Positions 9,893 to 20,400 are shown, numbered from the stretch's first letter. The stretch: 64,000 bases of DNA from Zhongshania sp. (GCA_018066965.1 JAGPVP010000044.1:1-64000); one strand, 5' to 3'. Numbers and translations are program-made. The notes: generated by a model not told the origin, from the sequence alone.

Positions 9893-9916
9893 AAGGGGCT
9901 GCGGCCCCTTTTTTCG
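9893..9916 (+). terminator. Rho-independent terminator after the acyl-CoA dehydrogenase gene
   Basis: AAGGGGC pairs with GCCCCTT around a TGCG tetraloop and is followed by TTTTC. It lies 17 bases after the stop codon. Confidence 0.85.
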
Positions 9917-10082
9917 TTAATGCATATTTGAAACGTAAATTTACTTCATTGCTGGCCAAGTAATAGCAGTGGCCGTCAATCGCCGCTAGTAGCAGACTTA
10001 CAGGAAATAAAAGCCACTGAGGCTCTTGTGGGATGTCACTAATTTGAGATTGAAAGCTGTGACCACGAATGACGCCACTGAC

Positions 10083-10667
10083 CTAACTTGAAGGCATAAC
10101 CCAATCAAACTCCATTTGCCGCGCCGTGCGGGTTGCCAATTGAATGCTATGCAAGCGCGCCACCAAGTACAGGCTCATATCGATACTGGCAGAAATTCCG
10201 CCCGAGCTAACAATTGCGCCACTGTCTACCCAGCGGGTTTCTTCGCACACCTGCAGACTTGGAAAGCACCGCCGAAGATCAGAAACATCCTCCCAGTGGG
10301 TAGTCACTTTTTGATCACTAACAACACCGGCAGCGGCTAACAAGAAAATTCCAGTACACACCGATGCAACTAGGCTGGCCTGAGCCGCTTGCTCGCTTAT
10401 CCAAGACAGCACCTCGCTCTTGGTCATTTCTTGATCATGTACCCCGCCAACGACTATGAGCACATCGACTTGGGGATGGTTTGCAAAATAGTAACTGGGC
10501 AAAACCGTAAAGCCGCCGCGGGCACGCACCGGACCATCATTTTCTGACACTAAAAAAGCATTGAAAGGCTGATCAGCACTCATTCTAGACGCCGTCGAGA
10601 ACACCTCAAAAGGGCCAGCAAAATCCAAAACCTCGGCATTGTCATAAAGATAGATGCCAATATTCAT
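10083..10667 (-). CDS. DJ-1/PfpI family protein
   Basis: A 194-residue class I glutamine-amidotransferase-like domain. The nucleophile elbow ASVCTGIFLLAAAG places the reactive Cys at residue 104, and the helper Glu lies in the N-terminal segment EVLDFAGPFEVF. There is no fused AraC-type HTH, so it is an enzyme-like member (isonitrile hydratase or general DJ-1 type) rather than a regulator. ATG 10667 has GGAG upstream. The glutathione-transferase-like gene lies just upstream on the same strand and may be co-transcribed. The exact reaction is unknown. Confidence 0.83.
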   Translation of the reverse strand: MNIGIYLYDNAEVLDFAGPFEVFSTASRMSADQPFNAFLVSENDGPVRARGGFTVLPSYYFANHPQVDVLIVVGGVHDQEMTKSEVLSWISEQAAQASLVASVCTGIFLLAAAGVVSDQKVTTHWEDVSDLRRCFPSLQVCEETRWVDSGAIVSSGGISASIDMSLYLVARLHSIQLATRTARQMEFDWVMPSS

Positions 10668-10690
10668 CGCTCCACCCCTCTATTGCGCTG

Positions 10691-11398
10691 TTAACTCTGA
10701 CTGTAATACCGCTCGTGAATATTTCGGCAATAACCATGAAGATTTTCATAGCGCCTGGCAATGGCGTTAAAGTCATTTACCACATCCGCCAAAATGAACT
10801 GCGCCAAAAACCCAAACACACAAGCGTCCAGCACACTCGGGGTCTCATTCATGAAGTAAGTTTTACTGTCCAACAAAATCGAAAGGCTGTCTAAGGTATA
10901 CATAAATATTTGCTGAATTTCAGGTTCAGAATGCCGGCCCAAGCCCTGCTTAAAAATCGCCGAGCGGACATTTCGACGCACCAACGCCGCTACCAAGCGA
11001 TTCATAGGAAACGGCAATGAGCCGAAAAATGCCTGCTTGGTCAACGACCAAGTTTGATCACTGATCCAGCGTGAATACAGCAAACACCAATAAAAATTCT
11101 CATCCAGCGATTTGGCAATTAAATATGCTTGAGCACGCTGCTCAGGGCTCAAATCCGAACTCATGGTGACGCCCGGTTTGGCATTCAGATAATCGAGAAT
11201 AAATGCCGAGTCTGAAATGGTTTTACCCTCTTCGACGATATACGGCAGCTTGCCCTTTGGCGCGGTACGCAAATTGGATGTGGTCGATGTTCGCTCAAAC
11301 TCTAAACCTGCCATTCGCAGGTACACATCAATTTTCAATACGAAGGGACTGGCATCTACCAAACCAAATGCTTCACCAAATCCATATAAGGTAATCAT
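10691..11398 (-). CDS. Glutathione S-transferase family protein (Tom37/failed-axon-like)
   Basis: A GST-fold protein of 235 residues. Its N-terminal thioredoxin-like half contains KGKLPYIVEEGKTISDSAFILDYL, the gamma-Glu binding region with the conserved Asp-Ser. The helical C-terminal half resembles the metaxin/failed-axon-connections group (SILLDSKTYFMNETPSVLDACVFGFLAQ). I choose ATG 11398 (MITLYGFG) because AGGAGG is six bases upstream; the reading from 11419 lacks a ribosome site. No catalytic Ser/Tyr/Cys is evident at the usual N-terminal site, so it may not be a classic conjugating GST. Confidence 0.8.
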   Translation of the reverse strand: MITLYGFGEAFGLVDASPFVLKIDVYLRMAGLEFERTSTTSNLRTAPKGKLPYIVEEGKTISDSAFILDYLNAKPGVTMSSDLSPEQRAQAYLIAKSLDENFYWCLLYSRWISDQTWSLTKQAFFGSLPFPMNRLVAALVRRNVRSAIFKQGLGRHSEPEIQQIFMYTLDSLSILLDSKTYFMNETPSVLDACVFGFLAQFILADVVNDFNAIARRYENLHGYCRNIHERYYSQS

Positions 11399-11442
11399 GA
11401 CGCCTCCTTGGCTAATCACCCAATCTAACTAAACTTTTACGA

Positions 11443-11880
11443 TCAAGGCCCGTTTAACATAATCCGCGTTGCCAACTGAATTTCTCGTAAAAATCCGGTT
11501 AACGCCGCTATTAAAAAACACATCGCAAAAACAAATAATGATGCCACCGCCACACTGCTATTCCAGCCCATGACGGCGCTTAAAAACAGCATCGCAATCA
11601 CCACACACACTAGCAAGGCACTGGTGGTACTAAAACCTATGGCGCGATGCACCACCCGCGCGCGGCGGGTGAGCATGGCTAATTCATCCCGAATCACCAT
11701 GCTGCGCTCTTCACTTACCGTCTCTAGCCGATGATGCAGATTACGGCTGCGATCAATAATCCTCGCTAAACGATTAGTAAGTACATTTAAAATGCCGCCA
11801 ATACCCGCCAGCAAGAATACCGGTGCAACCGCTTGCTGGATAGCATGGGTAATGGTGACAACTTCTATATCAACTGCCAT
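11443..11880 (-). CDS. DUF2721 family membrane protein
   Basis: A 145-residue inner-membrane protein. One hydrophobic segment lies near residues 16-34 (VAPVFLLAGIGGILNVLTN). A charged cytosolic stretch (RLARIIDRSRNLHHRLETV) follows, then two closely spaced membrane segments near residues 80-130. The order and the NRLARIIDR motif fit DUF2721. Function is unknown. ATG 11880 follows AAGGAA. It lies between the GST gene and the Rieske gene on the same strand with short gaps, so an operon is possible. Confidence 0.8.
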   Translation of the reverse strand: MAVDIEVVTITHAIQQAVAPVFLLAGIGGILNVLTNRLARIIDRSRNLHHRLETVSEERSMVIRDELAMLTRRARVVHRAIGFSTTSALLVCVVIAMLFLSAVMGWNSSVAVASLFVFAMCFLIAALTGFLREIQLATRIMLNGP

Positions 11881-11912
11881 TTTGTTCCTTAAGTCGCTGC
11901 TTAAAATACTGC

Positions 11913-12278
11913 TTATAAATAAACAAAAACTTGTTCGCCTTCACACTCTACCTTAAAGGTTTTAAGTGCCTGCGGCGGCTTGCCCAACGCGATCAATTTA
12001 TGGGTCCAACCCGGCATTGGCATACCAATAAAGGCATTCGTCCAATCGATATTCTCACCAGTCAACAAGTTAAAACTTGAGCCGTGAAAAGGACAGGTCA
12101 CTGCGCCATCGCACACCTTGCCCTTGGCCAGTGGCAAACCCCAATGCGGGCAGCGATTCTCTACCGCGCAGACTTGCCCATTAACCCGAGTCAGCAATAC
12201 TTTATTGCCGTTGATAGTTTTACTCAATAAGGTGTCGTTTTGAATATCATCGAGATTTGCTGCAAAGATCTTATCCAT
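11913..12278 (-). CDS. Rieske [2Fe-2S] domain protein
   Basis: A 121-residue soluble Rieske domain. The cluster ligands are Cys43-x-His45 (CPHWG) and Cys62-x2-His65 (CPFHG). It could be a small electron carrier for an oxygenase or a NirD-like redox protein. No oxygenase lies beside it, and the Rieske ferredoxin of the cmt-like operon (29749-30111) is a different protein. ATG 12278 has GGGG about six bases upstream. Confidence 0.85.
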   Translation of the reverse strand: MDKIFAANLDDIQNDTLLSKTINGNKVLLTRVNGQVCAVENRCPHWGLPLAKGKVCDGAVTCPFHGSSFNLLTGENIDWTNAFIGMPMPGWTHKLIALGKPPQALKTFKVECEGEQVFVYL

Positions 12279-12325
12279 AATTGCCCCAGTAATTTTCTCG
12301 TTATATATCGTGTTTACTTACACTC

Positions 12326-12805
12326 TCATCCGCTTTGTGAAGACAGCAAGGGCAGCGAGGTTTTACTCACTGGCGACTTCATCACAAAGCTTGAGTGTAC
12401 GCCGGTAACGCCGTCTATTCGAGTGATCTTATTGAGTAACAGCGCCTGAAAACCATCCATATCGGCAACAATCACTTTCAGCAAATAATCCGCCGACTGC
12501 CCCGTGATTAAATGGCACTCCAAGACCTCTGGATAGTCACCTATATGACGCTCAAAATTTTCAAAGCGCTCCGGCGTGTGCCTGTCCATGCTAATTTGAA
12601 TAAACGCCATTAAATTCAAACCCAGCGCGCGGGCATTGAGTAAAGCGCGATAAGCCCCGATCAGCCCTGCTTCCTCCAATCGCCTCACCCGCCGTAAACA
12701 CGGCGATGGCGACAGACCAATGCGGTCTGCCAAGTCTTGGTTACTTAAGCGACCATCGTCCTGTAGGGCTTCTAGAATTCGTCTATCATAGCCGTCTAAG
12801 TTCAT
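12326..12805 (-). CDS. Lrp/AsnC family transcriptional regulator
   Basis: A 159-residue feast/famine regulator. An N-terminal winged HTH (LDGYDRRILEALQDDGRLSNQDLADRIG, then SPSPCLRRVRRLEEAG) is followed by a RAM/AsnC ligand-binding domain ending in TGVHSSFVM. It is transcribed divergently from leuA across about 300 bases, which suggests, without proving, that it senses an amino acid and acts on that region. ATG 12805 has only a weak ribosome site. Confidence 0.88.
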   Translation of the reverse strand: MNLDGYDRRILEALQDDGRLSNQDLADRIGLSPSPCLRRVRRLEEAGLIGAYRALLNARALGLNLMAFIQISMDRHTPERFENFERHIGDYPEVLECHLITGQSADYLLKVIVADMDGFQALLLNKITRIDGVTGVHSSFVMKSPVSKTSLPLLSSQSG

Positions 12806-13112
12806 TTAAATTTCAACCATGCAGATATTAAAGGCATAATATGCCATTAAATATAAATTATAAGCAATAAAAAACCATATAAAGCCAAATTTAAGCCAAA
12901 CTTCGCAATCTTATGCCAGCCCCACCCGCCTATACTGGGAACCGTGGAGTTACCGCTCCACTACCTTTGTCGAAACGACCGCAACACCCCGCGATCAGGA
13001 CGCACAAAAGCAGCAACTTTTATAAAAAGGGACACACAGACACACGGTAAAACGCCCGGCACCCCGGGCCCTACCCTCAACCACACAATTAAAGACTAAG
13101 GAAAATCAGATC
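12806..13112 (+). promoter_or_regulatory. leuA 5' leader and divergent promoter region
   Basis: A 307-base intergenic stretch between the Lrp-type gene (leftward) and leuA (rightward). A TATACT hexamer at 12931-12936 is a possible -10 without a good -35. Right after it, GTGGAG (12944-12949) pairs with CTCCAC (12956-12961) around six bases. A second GC-rich hairpin pairs GCCCGG (13054-13059) with CCGGGC (13064-13069). An open 45-codon frame starts at ATG 12913 but shows no leucine run. The leader looks structured; control by attenuation is only a guess. Confidence 0.35.
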
Positions 13113-14804
13113 ATGGGCGAGTTCAACCACAGTAAATATCGGCCCACGCCGGTCATCGCCATCCCAGACCGTCAGTGGCCCAACAACGCTATCGAGCAAA
13201 CACCGCAGTGGTGCTCAGTCGATTTACGCGACGGCAATCAGGCTTTGGTTGAGCCCATGAACGTGCAGCAAAAACTGCGGATGTGGGACCTATTAGTCAA
13301 ACTCGGCTTCACCCAAATTGAAGTGGGTTTTCCCGCCGCCTCACAGCCGGACTTCGACTTTGTTCGCGAACTGATTAACGGCAATCGCATTCCCGACAAC
13401 GTCACCATTCAAGTGCTGACCCAGGCCCGTGAGGAATTGATTGCCCGCAGCTATGAATCACTGAAAGGCGCGAAAAATGCCATTGTGCACGTATACAACT
13501 CCACCAGCCCAGTACAGCGCGAACGGGTGTTCGGCCTAGACAAACAAGGCATTGTCGACATTGCCGTGCAAGGCGCTAAATGGGTGAAAGAGTACGCAGC
13601 TCGTCAGCCAGAAACCAACTGGTCTTTCCAATATTCACCAGAGAGTTTTAGCAGCACCGAAATTGAGTTTGCAGTAGAAATTAGCGACGCCGTCATTGCC
13701 GAATGGCGCGACAGCGGCAACCCCATCATTATTAATCTGCCCGCAACCGTAGAGTGCGCTAGCCCCAATGTATTTGCAGACCAAGTAGAGTGGTTCTGCC
13801 GTAATACTCGCTACCGCAAAGACATCACCGTGTCTGTGCATACCCACAATGATCGCGGCTGCGGTGTCGCCGCTGGCGAACTGGCGGTAATGGCAGGCGC
13901 AGATCGGGTTGAAGGTACCTTGCTGGGTAATGGCGAACGCACCGGCAATATGGACATTGTCACCATGGCGATGAATCTTTACAGCCAAGGCGTAGACCCC
14001 GGTCTGAATCTGGCAGATATGGATGAAATCATTGCCGTGGTAGAACACTGCACCGCCATTCCACTGCACCCTCGTCACCCTTACGCAGGCGAACTGGTCT
14101 TTACGGCGTTTTCGGGCAGTCACCAAGACGCTATTCGGAAATGCTTGAGCAAGCAGCAGGATGATGAGCACTGGCAGGTCGCCTATCTGCCGATTGACCC
14201 CGCTGATTTGGGACGCAGCTACGAGGCGGTTATTCGCATCAATAGCCAGTCCGGTAAAGGCGGCGTTAGCTGGGTATTAGAAAACGACTACGGCCTACAA
14301 CTGCCGCGCTGGCTGCAAATAGATGCCAGCCGCATGGTGCAAGCACGGGCGGAAGAAATTTCTGGCGAGGTCACGTCGGCGCAAATATGGGAGCTGTTCG
14401 ACGCCCATTATCTGCAGGCAAACCAGCATATTCGTATTCAGAATTTTTCAGTCAGTCAGGATAATTCTGAAAATGGTGGTCAAGACGTACTTAGCCTGAG
14501 CTTTAAAGACCAACATGGCAGCACCACACTAAACGGTCATGGCGACGGCGCCATTAGCGCCCTGGTCGATGCATGGCAAAACGAATATGGCGACAAGATT
14601 GAAATACTGGACTACCGCGAACACGCGCTAGGTACAGGTACAGACTCACAGGCTATCGCCTACGTGCACCTGTCAATCAACAACCAACGTTATATTGGCA
14701 TCGCCAAACATCGCGACGTTATCTCGGCATCACTGCAAGCGGTGCTAAATGCCTCGGCGCAAGCGGCTGCGAGTAATGTTGAAGCAGAGCGAATAGCAAG
14801 CTAA
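13113..14804 (+). CDS. leuA: 2-isopropylmalate synthase
   Basis: First committed step of leucine synthesis: condenses acetyl-CoA with 2-oxoisovalerate. A 563-residue long-form LeuA. The DRE-TIM metallolyase barrel opens with SVDLRDGNQAL (R-D-x-N-Q, catalytic and metal site), and VHTHNDRGCGVAAGELAVMAGADRVEGTLLGNGERTGN carries the H-x-H metal ligands. The C-terminal regulatory (leucine-binding) domain spans about residues 440-550. ATG 13113 has AAGGA about ten bases upstream. A strong terminator follows. It stands apart from leuBCD. Confidence 0.95.
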   Translation: MGEFNHSKYRPTPVIAIPDRQWPNNAIEQTPQWCSVDLRDGNQALVEPMNVQQKLRMWDLLVKLGFTQIEVGFPAASQPDFDFVRELINGNRIPDNVTIQVLTQAREELIARSYESLKGAKNAIVHVYNSTSPVQRERVFGLDKQGIVDIAVQGAKWVKEYAARQPETNWSFQYSPESFSSTEIEFAVEISDAVIAEWRDSGNPIIINLPATVECASPNVFADQVEWFCRNTRYRKDITVSVHTHNDRGCGVAAGELAVMAGADRVEGTLLGNGERTGNMDIVTMAMNLYSQGVDPGLNLADMDEIIAVVEHCTAIPLHPRHPYAGELVFTAFSGSHQDAIRKCLSKQQDDEHWQVAYLPIDPADLGRSYEAVIRINSQSGKGGVSWVLENDYGLQLPRWLQIDASRMVQARAEEISGEVTSAQIWELFDAHYLQANQHIRIQNFSVSQDNSENGGQDVLSLSFKDQHGSTTLNGHGDGAISALVDAWQNEYGDKIEILDYREHALGTGTDSQAIAYVHLSINNQRYIGIAKHRDVISASLQAVLNASAQAAASNVEAERIAS

Positions 14805-14815
14805 TTGCTAACCAC

Positions 14816-14857
14816 AAAAAAGGCCGCGCTGACGTGATTCAGCGCGGCCTTTTTTTC
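14816..14857 (+). terminator. Rho-independent terminator after leuA
   Basis: GGCCGCGCTGA pairs with TCAGCGCGGCC around CGTGAT and is flanked by A and T runs (seven T after the stem), so it could work in both directions. It starts 11 bases after the leuA stop. Confidence 0.92.
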
Positions 14858-15065
14858 GTTCAAAACTCTTGATGTAGTCAACTATTTTAATACTTACACA
14901 GCGCCCTCTTTTTTGGGTACTGACTAATATGGCCGACTAGTTTTATTCTGCCCACGCTCTCTACTGGTGTGGCACTCCTTCCATTTGTGCTTTTTACAGT
15001 ACGATTTACTCACACCAAAGCAACAAGAACACCCAGCTCGCACAGACATAACACCCCACACAACA

Positions 15066-15105
15066 TTGACATTTCCGCCACTTAATATACTGTATATACA
15101 TACAG
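15066..15105 (+). promoter_or_regulatory. LexA (SOS) box and promoter of the imuA-imuB-dnaE2 operon
   Basis: CTGTATATACATACAG at 15090-15105 matches the gammaproteobacterial LexA consensus CTG-N10-CAG. A consensus TTGACA lies at 15066-15071, so LexA would cover the -10 region. It stands 32 bases before the imuA ATG. Confidence 0.9.
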
Positions 15106-15137
15106 CAATATTCTGCTGGCCAATTTTTAGCGGTACC

Positions 15138-15950
15138 ATGAAAAATCACTCCCTTAAGCAATTACTCGATGAGCGCAAGCTCTGGCGAGGCCAGCAACTC
15201 CGCCCTAGGGCGGCGGCAGGAGATCGCATTTGCACGGGGTTTAGCGCCTTAGATACGGCCCTACACGCCGGTGGTTGGCCCGCTAGCGGCTCGACCGAGC
15301 TGTTGGGGGAGTATGGTATTGGTGAGCTATGGCTGCTGATGCCCGCCTTGCGGGAACATCTTTCCGATCGCGCTATGGCGTGGTTAAACCCACCATATTT
15401 ACCCTATGCTCCAGCCTTGGCTGAACAGGGGCTGCCGGCAAATAAACTATTATTAGTAAGGCCTAAAACCTTAGCTGATCAGCTCTGGGCCACTGAAGAA
15501 TTGTTGCGCAGCGGAGCCTATGCCGCCGTTTTAAGCTGGTTTAGCAAGGCCAATCTCAATGATCGGCAATTGCGGCGCCTGCATATTGCCGCGCAGGAAG
15601 GCCACTGCTGGCATATTCATTTTCGCCCCGCCGACCTCGTCCAGCAAATATCCCCAGCACCGCTACGCCTTAAATTAAGTGCCGCAAACCAAGCCCTGCA
15701 GATTCATATTATTAAGCAGCAAGGTGGCCATGCCGGACAACAGATACGACTGGAACGTCCCAGCGCGCTGTATTTGCAGCAAACCGCCGCCACCAGCTGG
15801 CCGGTATATAGTGCCCAGCAAGAGCCACAAATCCAGCGCCAAACCCTACGTAAAATTAGCCTGCTAGCCAAAACCAATAGCTCGGCGATATTTGCATCGC
15901 AAGACGACGTCAGTCACACCATAGCCAGTGGCAAAGAGCAGTCGCACTAA
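15138..15950 (+). CDS. imuA: SOS translesion-synthesis accessory protein ImuA
   Basis: RecA-like protein (270 residues) that works with ImuB and DnaE2 in damage-induced mutagenesis. CTGFSALDTALHAGGWPASGSTELLGEYGIGELWLLMP is the RecA/SulA-type core opening; the Walker A motif is degenerate (GEYGIGEL), as usual in this family. I place the start at ATG 15138 (MKNHSLKQLL). The frame is open back to 14967, but that start would lie upstream of the LexA box. The stop overlaps the imuB ATG by one base (TAATG), indicating coupled translation. Confidence 0.9.
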   Translation: MKNHSLKQLLDERKLWRGQQLRPRAAAGDRICTGFSALDTALHAGGWPASGSTELLGEYGIGELWLLMPALREHLSDRAMAWLNPPYLPYAPALAEQGLPANKLLLVRPKTLADQLWATEELLRSGAYAAVLSWFSKANLNDRQLRRLHIAAQEGHCWHIHFRPADLVQQISPAPLRLKLSAANQALQIHIIKQQGGHAGQQIRLERPSALYLQQTAATSWPVYSAQQEPQIQRQTLRKISLLAKTNSSAIFASQDDVSHTIASGKEQSH

Positions 15951-17449
15951 TGTTATGGCTATGCCTTAGGCTTCCGGCGCTGCCATTAGAGGCCATCAGT
16001 GAAAACCATTCGGCGACCACGCTGGCGCTAATACATAACAACATCATCGTGATGGCGAATAGCGCAGCTCAGCAAGCGGGGATCGCAGCGGGTATGTCGG
16101 TGGCTACCGCGATGAGCTTATGCAGCACCCTTGAGCTTCGTTCTCGCGACTTACAGCGTGAGCAACAGCATTTACAAAATATTGCGCTGTGGGCTTATCG
16201 TTTTAGCGGCGATGTCTGCCTTTGCCCACCCAATGCGGTATTGCTGGAACTCAGCGCTTCGCTGCGTTTATTTAAAAATTTAGCGCGCTTGTATCATAAA
16301 TTTATTAGTGCCTTTCGTCGCCGTGGGCTTAGCGTAAAACTGGGTATTGCCCACACGCCATTGGCCGCAGAATTACTCAGCCACCAGCATCTAAACCCCG
16401 TCAATTTAGTCAATGCGGCCGGCCAACTACAACAAGCCGTCTTACAAGATGCGCTGCGTGCCCTATCTATTCGACTATTGCCTCTAGCCCCAAAAAACCT
16501 GAGAACATTACAGGAAATGGGTATGCACACCCTCGGCCATATCCAAGCCCTGCCCCGCTCTGCCCTTGAGCGTCGTTTCGGTAAGGACATTGCCACTGTA
16601 CTTGCCAAACTGCAGGGTGAACAAACTGATATTCGTCCTAAATTTAGCCCCCCAGAGACCTTTAACAGCCAGCGCCATTTTGATGGTGGCCTACATAGCA
16701 AGCAGCAATTACGCTTTCCCATCTCGGCCCTACTCAGCGAACTAGAACATTATCTTCGCCTGCGGCAATGCTTAAATCGTAATTTAGAATGGGAATGTCA
16801 TTACCTAGACGGCAACAGAGAAGTGTGGTCTTTAGACCTGAGTCATCGCCACTTTGACCGTCGCAGTCTTATAGATCTAGTCATGCTGCGCCTAGAAAAT
16901 TTAAGCTTACAAGGTGCGGTAGAAACCTTAAGTCTGTACTGCGAAAAATTTATTAGTAATGAGCAGCACAACGAACAGTTATTCGATATTGCCAGTAACA
17001 GTAAGCAGCAGGAAAAAGCCGCTCAGGTTTTAGATAAGCTTAGACTTAGATTAGGCCCACACCGCTGCCATCAATTTAATTTACAAGATGCTCATCTGCC
17101 CGAACTAAATTGGGTGCTCCGTGACGCTCATAAGCCAAGCCATAAGAAACCGAGTTTAAACTCTACCGCGCAATCTGCAGAGCCAAACTCGGCAATGCTA
17201 AAAGCCAATAATTTACTGCGGCCAAATTGGCTATGCCACCCGCCTGAAGCCATTAGCGAGACCGCCGAAGGTCTATTTTGGCAAGGCGAATTACATTTAC
17301 TACAAGGTCCAGAACGCTTTGATGGCCAATGGTGGCAACAGCGCCAAACCCGCGACTACTATATTGCCCGTCATCAGCACGGGGCGCTGTGCTGGGTGTT
17401 TAAAGATTGCCTGAGCCGGCGCTGGTATTTACACGGCTTTTTCGGGTAG
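15950..17449 (+). CDS. imuB: Catalytically inactive Y-family polymerase-like protein ImuB
   Basis: Bridging subunit of the mutasome; in this family it binds the sliding clamp and links ImuA with DnaE2. A 499-residue Y-family fold. The N-terminus MLWLCLRLPALPLEA replaces the DxDxFFAxVE active site of true Y polymerases, and no acidic pair follows NAVLLELSASLRLF, so it should not polymerise. A little-finger-like domain and a long C-terminal tail follow. It begins on the imuA stop and ends four bases before dnaE2, forming one tight operon under LexA. Confidence 0.92.
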   Translation: MLWLCLRLPALPLEAISENHSATTLALIHNNIIVMANSAAQQAGIAAGMSVATAMSLCSTLELRSRDLQREQQHLQNIALWAYRFSGDVCLCPPNAVLLELSASLRLFKNLARLYHKFISAFRRRGLSVKLGIAHTPLAAELLSHQHLNPVNLVNAAGQLQQAVLQDALRALSIRLLPLAPKNLRTLQEMGMHTLGHIQALPRSALERRFGKDIATVLAKLQGEQTDIRPKFSPPETFNSQRHFDGGLHSKQQLRFPISALLSELEHYLRLRQCLNRNLEWECHYLDGNREVWSLDLSHRHFDRRSLIDLVMLRLENLSLQGAVETLSLYCEKFISNEQHNEQLFDIASNSKQQEKAAQVLDKLRLRLGPHRCHQFNLQDAHLPELNWVLRDAHKPSHKKPSLNSTAQSAEPNSAMLKANNLLRPNWLCHPPEAISETAEGLFWQGELHLLQGPERFDGQWWQQRQTRDYYIARHQHGALCWVFKDCLSRRWYLHGFFG

Positions 17450-17453
17450 CGTC

Positions 17454-20400
17454 ATGCCTAAGACAATGCCTACAACAGCGTCTTACGCCGAGCTTCACTG
17501 TCTAAGTAATTTCAGTTTTTTGCGCGGCGCATCCCATCCTCAAGAACTGGTCGCTACCGCTGCCGAGCTGGGCTATAACGCCATTGCGATTACCGACGAG
17601 TGCTCGCTGTCTGGCATTGTGCGCGCCTACCGCGCGAGCAAAGAGCATGGCATTAAATTAATTTGCGGCGCTGAATTTATTCTCGACGAAGGCATTCATC
17701 TAGTCTTGCTTGCGCCAGTCAGACAAGCGTATACCGAGCTGTGCTCACTGATCAGTCGCGCCCGCCTGCACAGCAGCAAGGGCAACTACCAATTAAATTT
17801 AGGCGACTTACGTCGCTATAGTCAGCACTGTTTTGCGATTTGGATTAACCCCGACAAAACCGAAAATCACGCGATGGAATTAAAACAGTATTTTGCCGAT
17901 CGACTGTGGTTAGGTATTAGCTTTCACGGCCAACAACAGGCCGAGCCTTACTATTTTAAACGCTACCACATAGCACGTCGCCACAGCATAAATATGGTTG
18001 CCTGCGGCAATGTGCATATGCACTGTCGCCAACGCAAGCCATTACAGGATGTTCTCAGCGCCATTCGACTTAACACCTCCGTTCATGCCCTTGGCAGCCA
18101 AATACAGGCCAATAGCGAGCGCTACCTTAAACCGCTGCCACTATTACAGCGGGACTACCCCGCCAACTTGCTCAAGGAAAGCGTCGCCATTGCCGAGCGC
18201 TGCACGTTTAATTTGGCTGAGCTGCGCTATCAGTATCCTAATGAAGTTGTACCCAAAAATAAAAATGCCAGTGAATTTCTCCGAGACATCACTCTGCACG
18301 GCGCTCAGCGACGCTGGCCAAAAGCCGTTCCAGAACTGGTTAAAAGCTTACTCGACAAAGAACTGGCACTGATTGCCGAACTAAAATACGAGCATTATTT
18401 TTTAACGGTTTACGATATTGTCCAGTTCGCCCGCAATCAAGGCATTCTCTGCCAAGGCCGAGGCTCAGCCGCCAATTCTGCGGTGTGTTACTGCCTATTT
18501 ATTACCGAGGTTGACCCATCGCGGGGGCAATTATTATTCGAGCGCTTTATTTCCCGTGAGCGCGACGAGCCACCAGATATCGATGTCGATTTTGAGCACG
18601 AACGCCGCGAAGAAGTGATTCAATATATTTATAAAAAATACGGCCGCCAGCACGCCGCCCTCGCCGCGACTATTATTAGTTATCGGCGCCGCAGTGCGGT
18701 GCGCGATGTTGGTAAAGCCCTAGGTTTGGACGATTATTTACTGCAAAAGCTATCACGCAATATGGCCTGGTGGGACGACAAAGGCACCTTCATTCAGCGT
18801 TTAAAAGAAACGCAATTCGACACCGACAGCATTCCTATTCAGCAATTTATGAGCCTGCTGACTGAGATTCGTGGTTTTCCCCGCCACTTGTCTCAGCACG
18901 TCGGCGGCTTTGTAATTACCCGCGACCCCATCGCCAGCTTGGTGCCGATAGAAAATGCCGCCATGCCCGAGCGCACCATTATTCAATGGGACAAGGAAGA
19001 CCTAGAAGCGCTGGGCATGATGAAAATTGATGTACTGGCTTTGGGTATGCTCAGCGCCCTGCGAAAAAGTCTTGGCTATATCAACGCTGCTGGCAGTCAT
19101 ATTCAGCACCTCAGCGAAATTCCTGCCGAAGACCCCGCCACCTATCAAATGCTATGCAAGGCTGACAGCGTGGGTGTCTTCCAAGTTGAGTCCCGCGCCC
19201 AAATGAGCATGCTGCCCCGCCTGCAACCTCGCACGTTTTACGATTTAGTTATTCAAATTGCGATTGTTAGGCCCGGCCCAATTCAAGGCGGCATGGTGCA
19301 TCCGTTTTTACAACGGCGGCAGGGTTTAGAAAAAGCCGAGTATGAAAATGACGCCATTGCCCGAGTATTAAAACGGACTCTGGGTGTACCAGTTTTTCAA
19401 GAACAGGTTATTCAGCTTGCCATGGTTGCCGCTGGCTTTAGTGGTGGTGAAGCCGACCAATTGCGACGAGCGATGGCGAGCTGGGGCAAAAATGGTGATT
19501 TAATTAGATTTCGAGACAAATTAGTCAACGGCATGCGGGAGCGCGGCTATAGCGAAGACTTTGCCGAGCGCCTGTTTAGCCAAATGAAGGGCTTTGGCGC
19601 CTACGGCTTTCCCGAATCCCACTCCGCCAGTTTTGCCCTACTGGCCTATGCCTCGGCGTGGTTTAAATGCCACTACCCCGCCGCGTTTTATTGCGGCTTA
19701 TTGAATAGTCAGCCCATGGGCTTTTACTCACCGTCACAACTTATACAAGATGCCAAGCGTCACAACATTGAGGTGCGGCCCATCTGCATTAATCACAGTA
19801 GCTGGGATCATTGTTTAGAGAATGACGTTGAAAGCGACACCAACACACCCGCGCTGCGCTTAGGACTGCGTTTGATCAAAGGCTTTACCAAAAGCTGCGC
19901 AGAACAACTTTGTCATATCCGGCAAGACGCGCTATTCCACAGCATTGACAACTTTTGTAGCCGGCTCAGTATTGCCGCGCAATATCGGCAACAACTGGTA
20001 CAGGCTGATGCCTTCCACTGTTTCAATTTGCACCGCTACCAAAGTCTGTGGGAAATCAGTGCATGGCAAGCCCCCTCTCCTTTAGGCAATCTACATCCAG
20101 CGCAAGCCGAGGCCATTCAACTCGCCCCGCCCATAGAAACCGAGGAAGTACTTAGTGACTATCGTCACACTGGACTCAGCTTACGCCGCCACCCCATGGC
20201 CTTGCTGCGCAGCCATAAAGTCTTAAAAAATTGTGTTAGCGCAGAAGGCTTAAAAGAAATTAATGACGGCCGGTTTATTCGTCTTTGCGGTGTAGTCAGC
20301 TGCCGTCAGCGACCGGGCAGCGCCTCCGGCGTGATGTTTGTCACCCTAGAAGACGAGACCGGCAATAGCAATATTATTGTCTGGCCAGCAGTACAAGAGC

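Noticed and set aside
13635-14171. A 178-codon open frame on the minus strand
   Set aside because: It lies wholly inside leuA, has low-complexity shadow composition and no ribosome site or family motif.
14967-15137. Upstream extension of imuA by 57 codons
   Set aside because: It would start before the LexA box and promoter; the ATG at 15138 gives the normal ImuA N-terminus.
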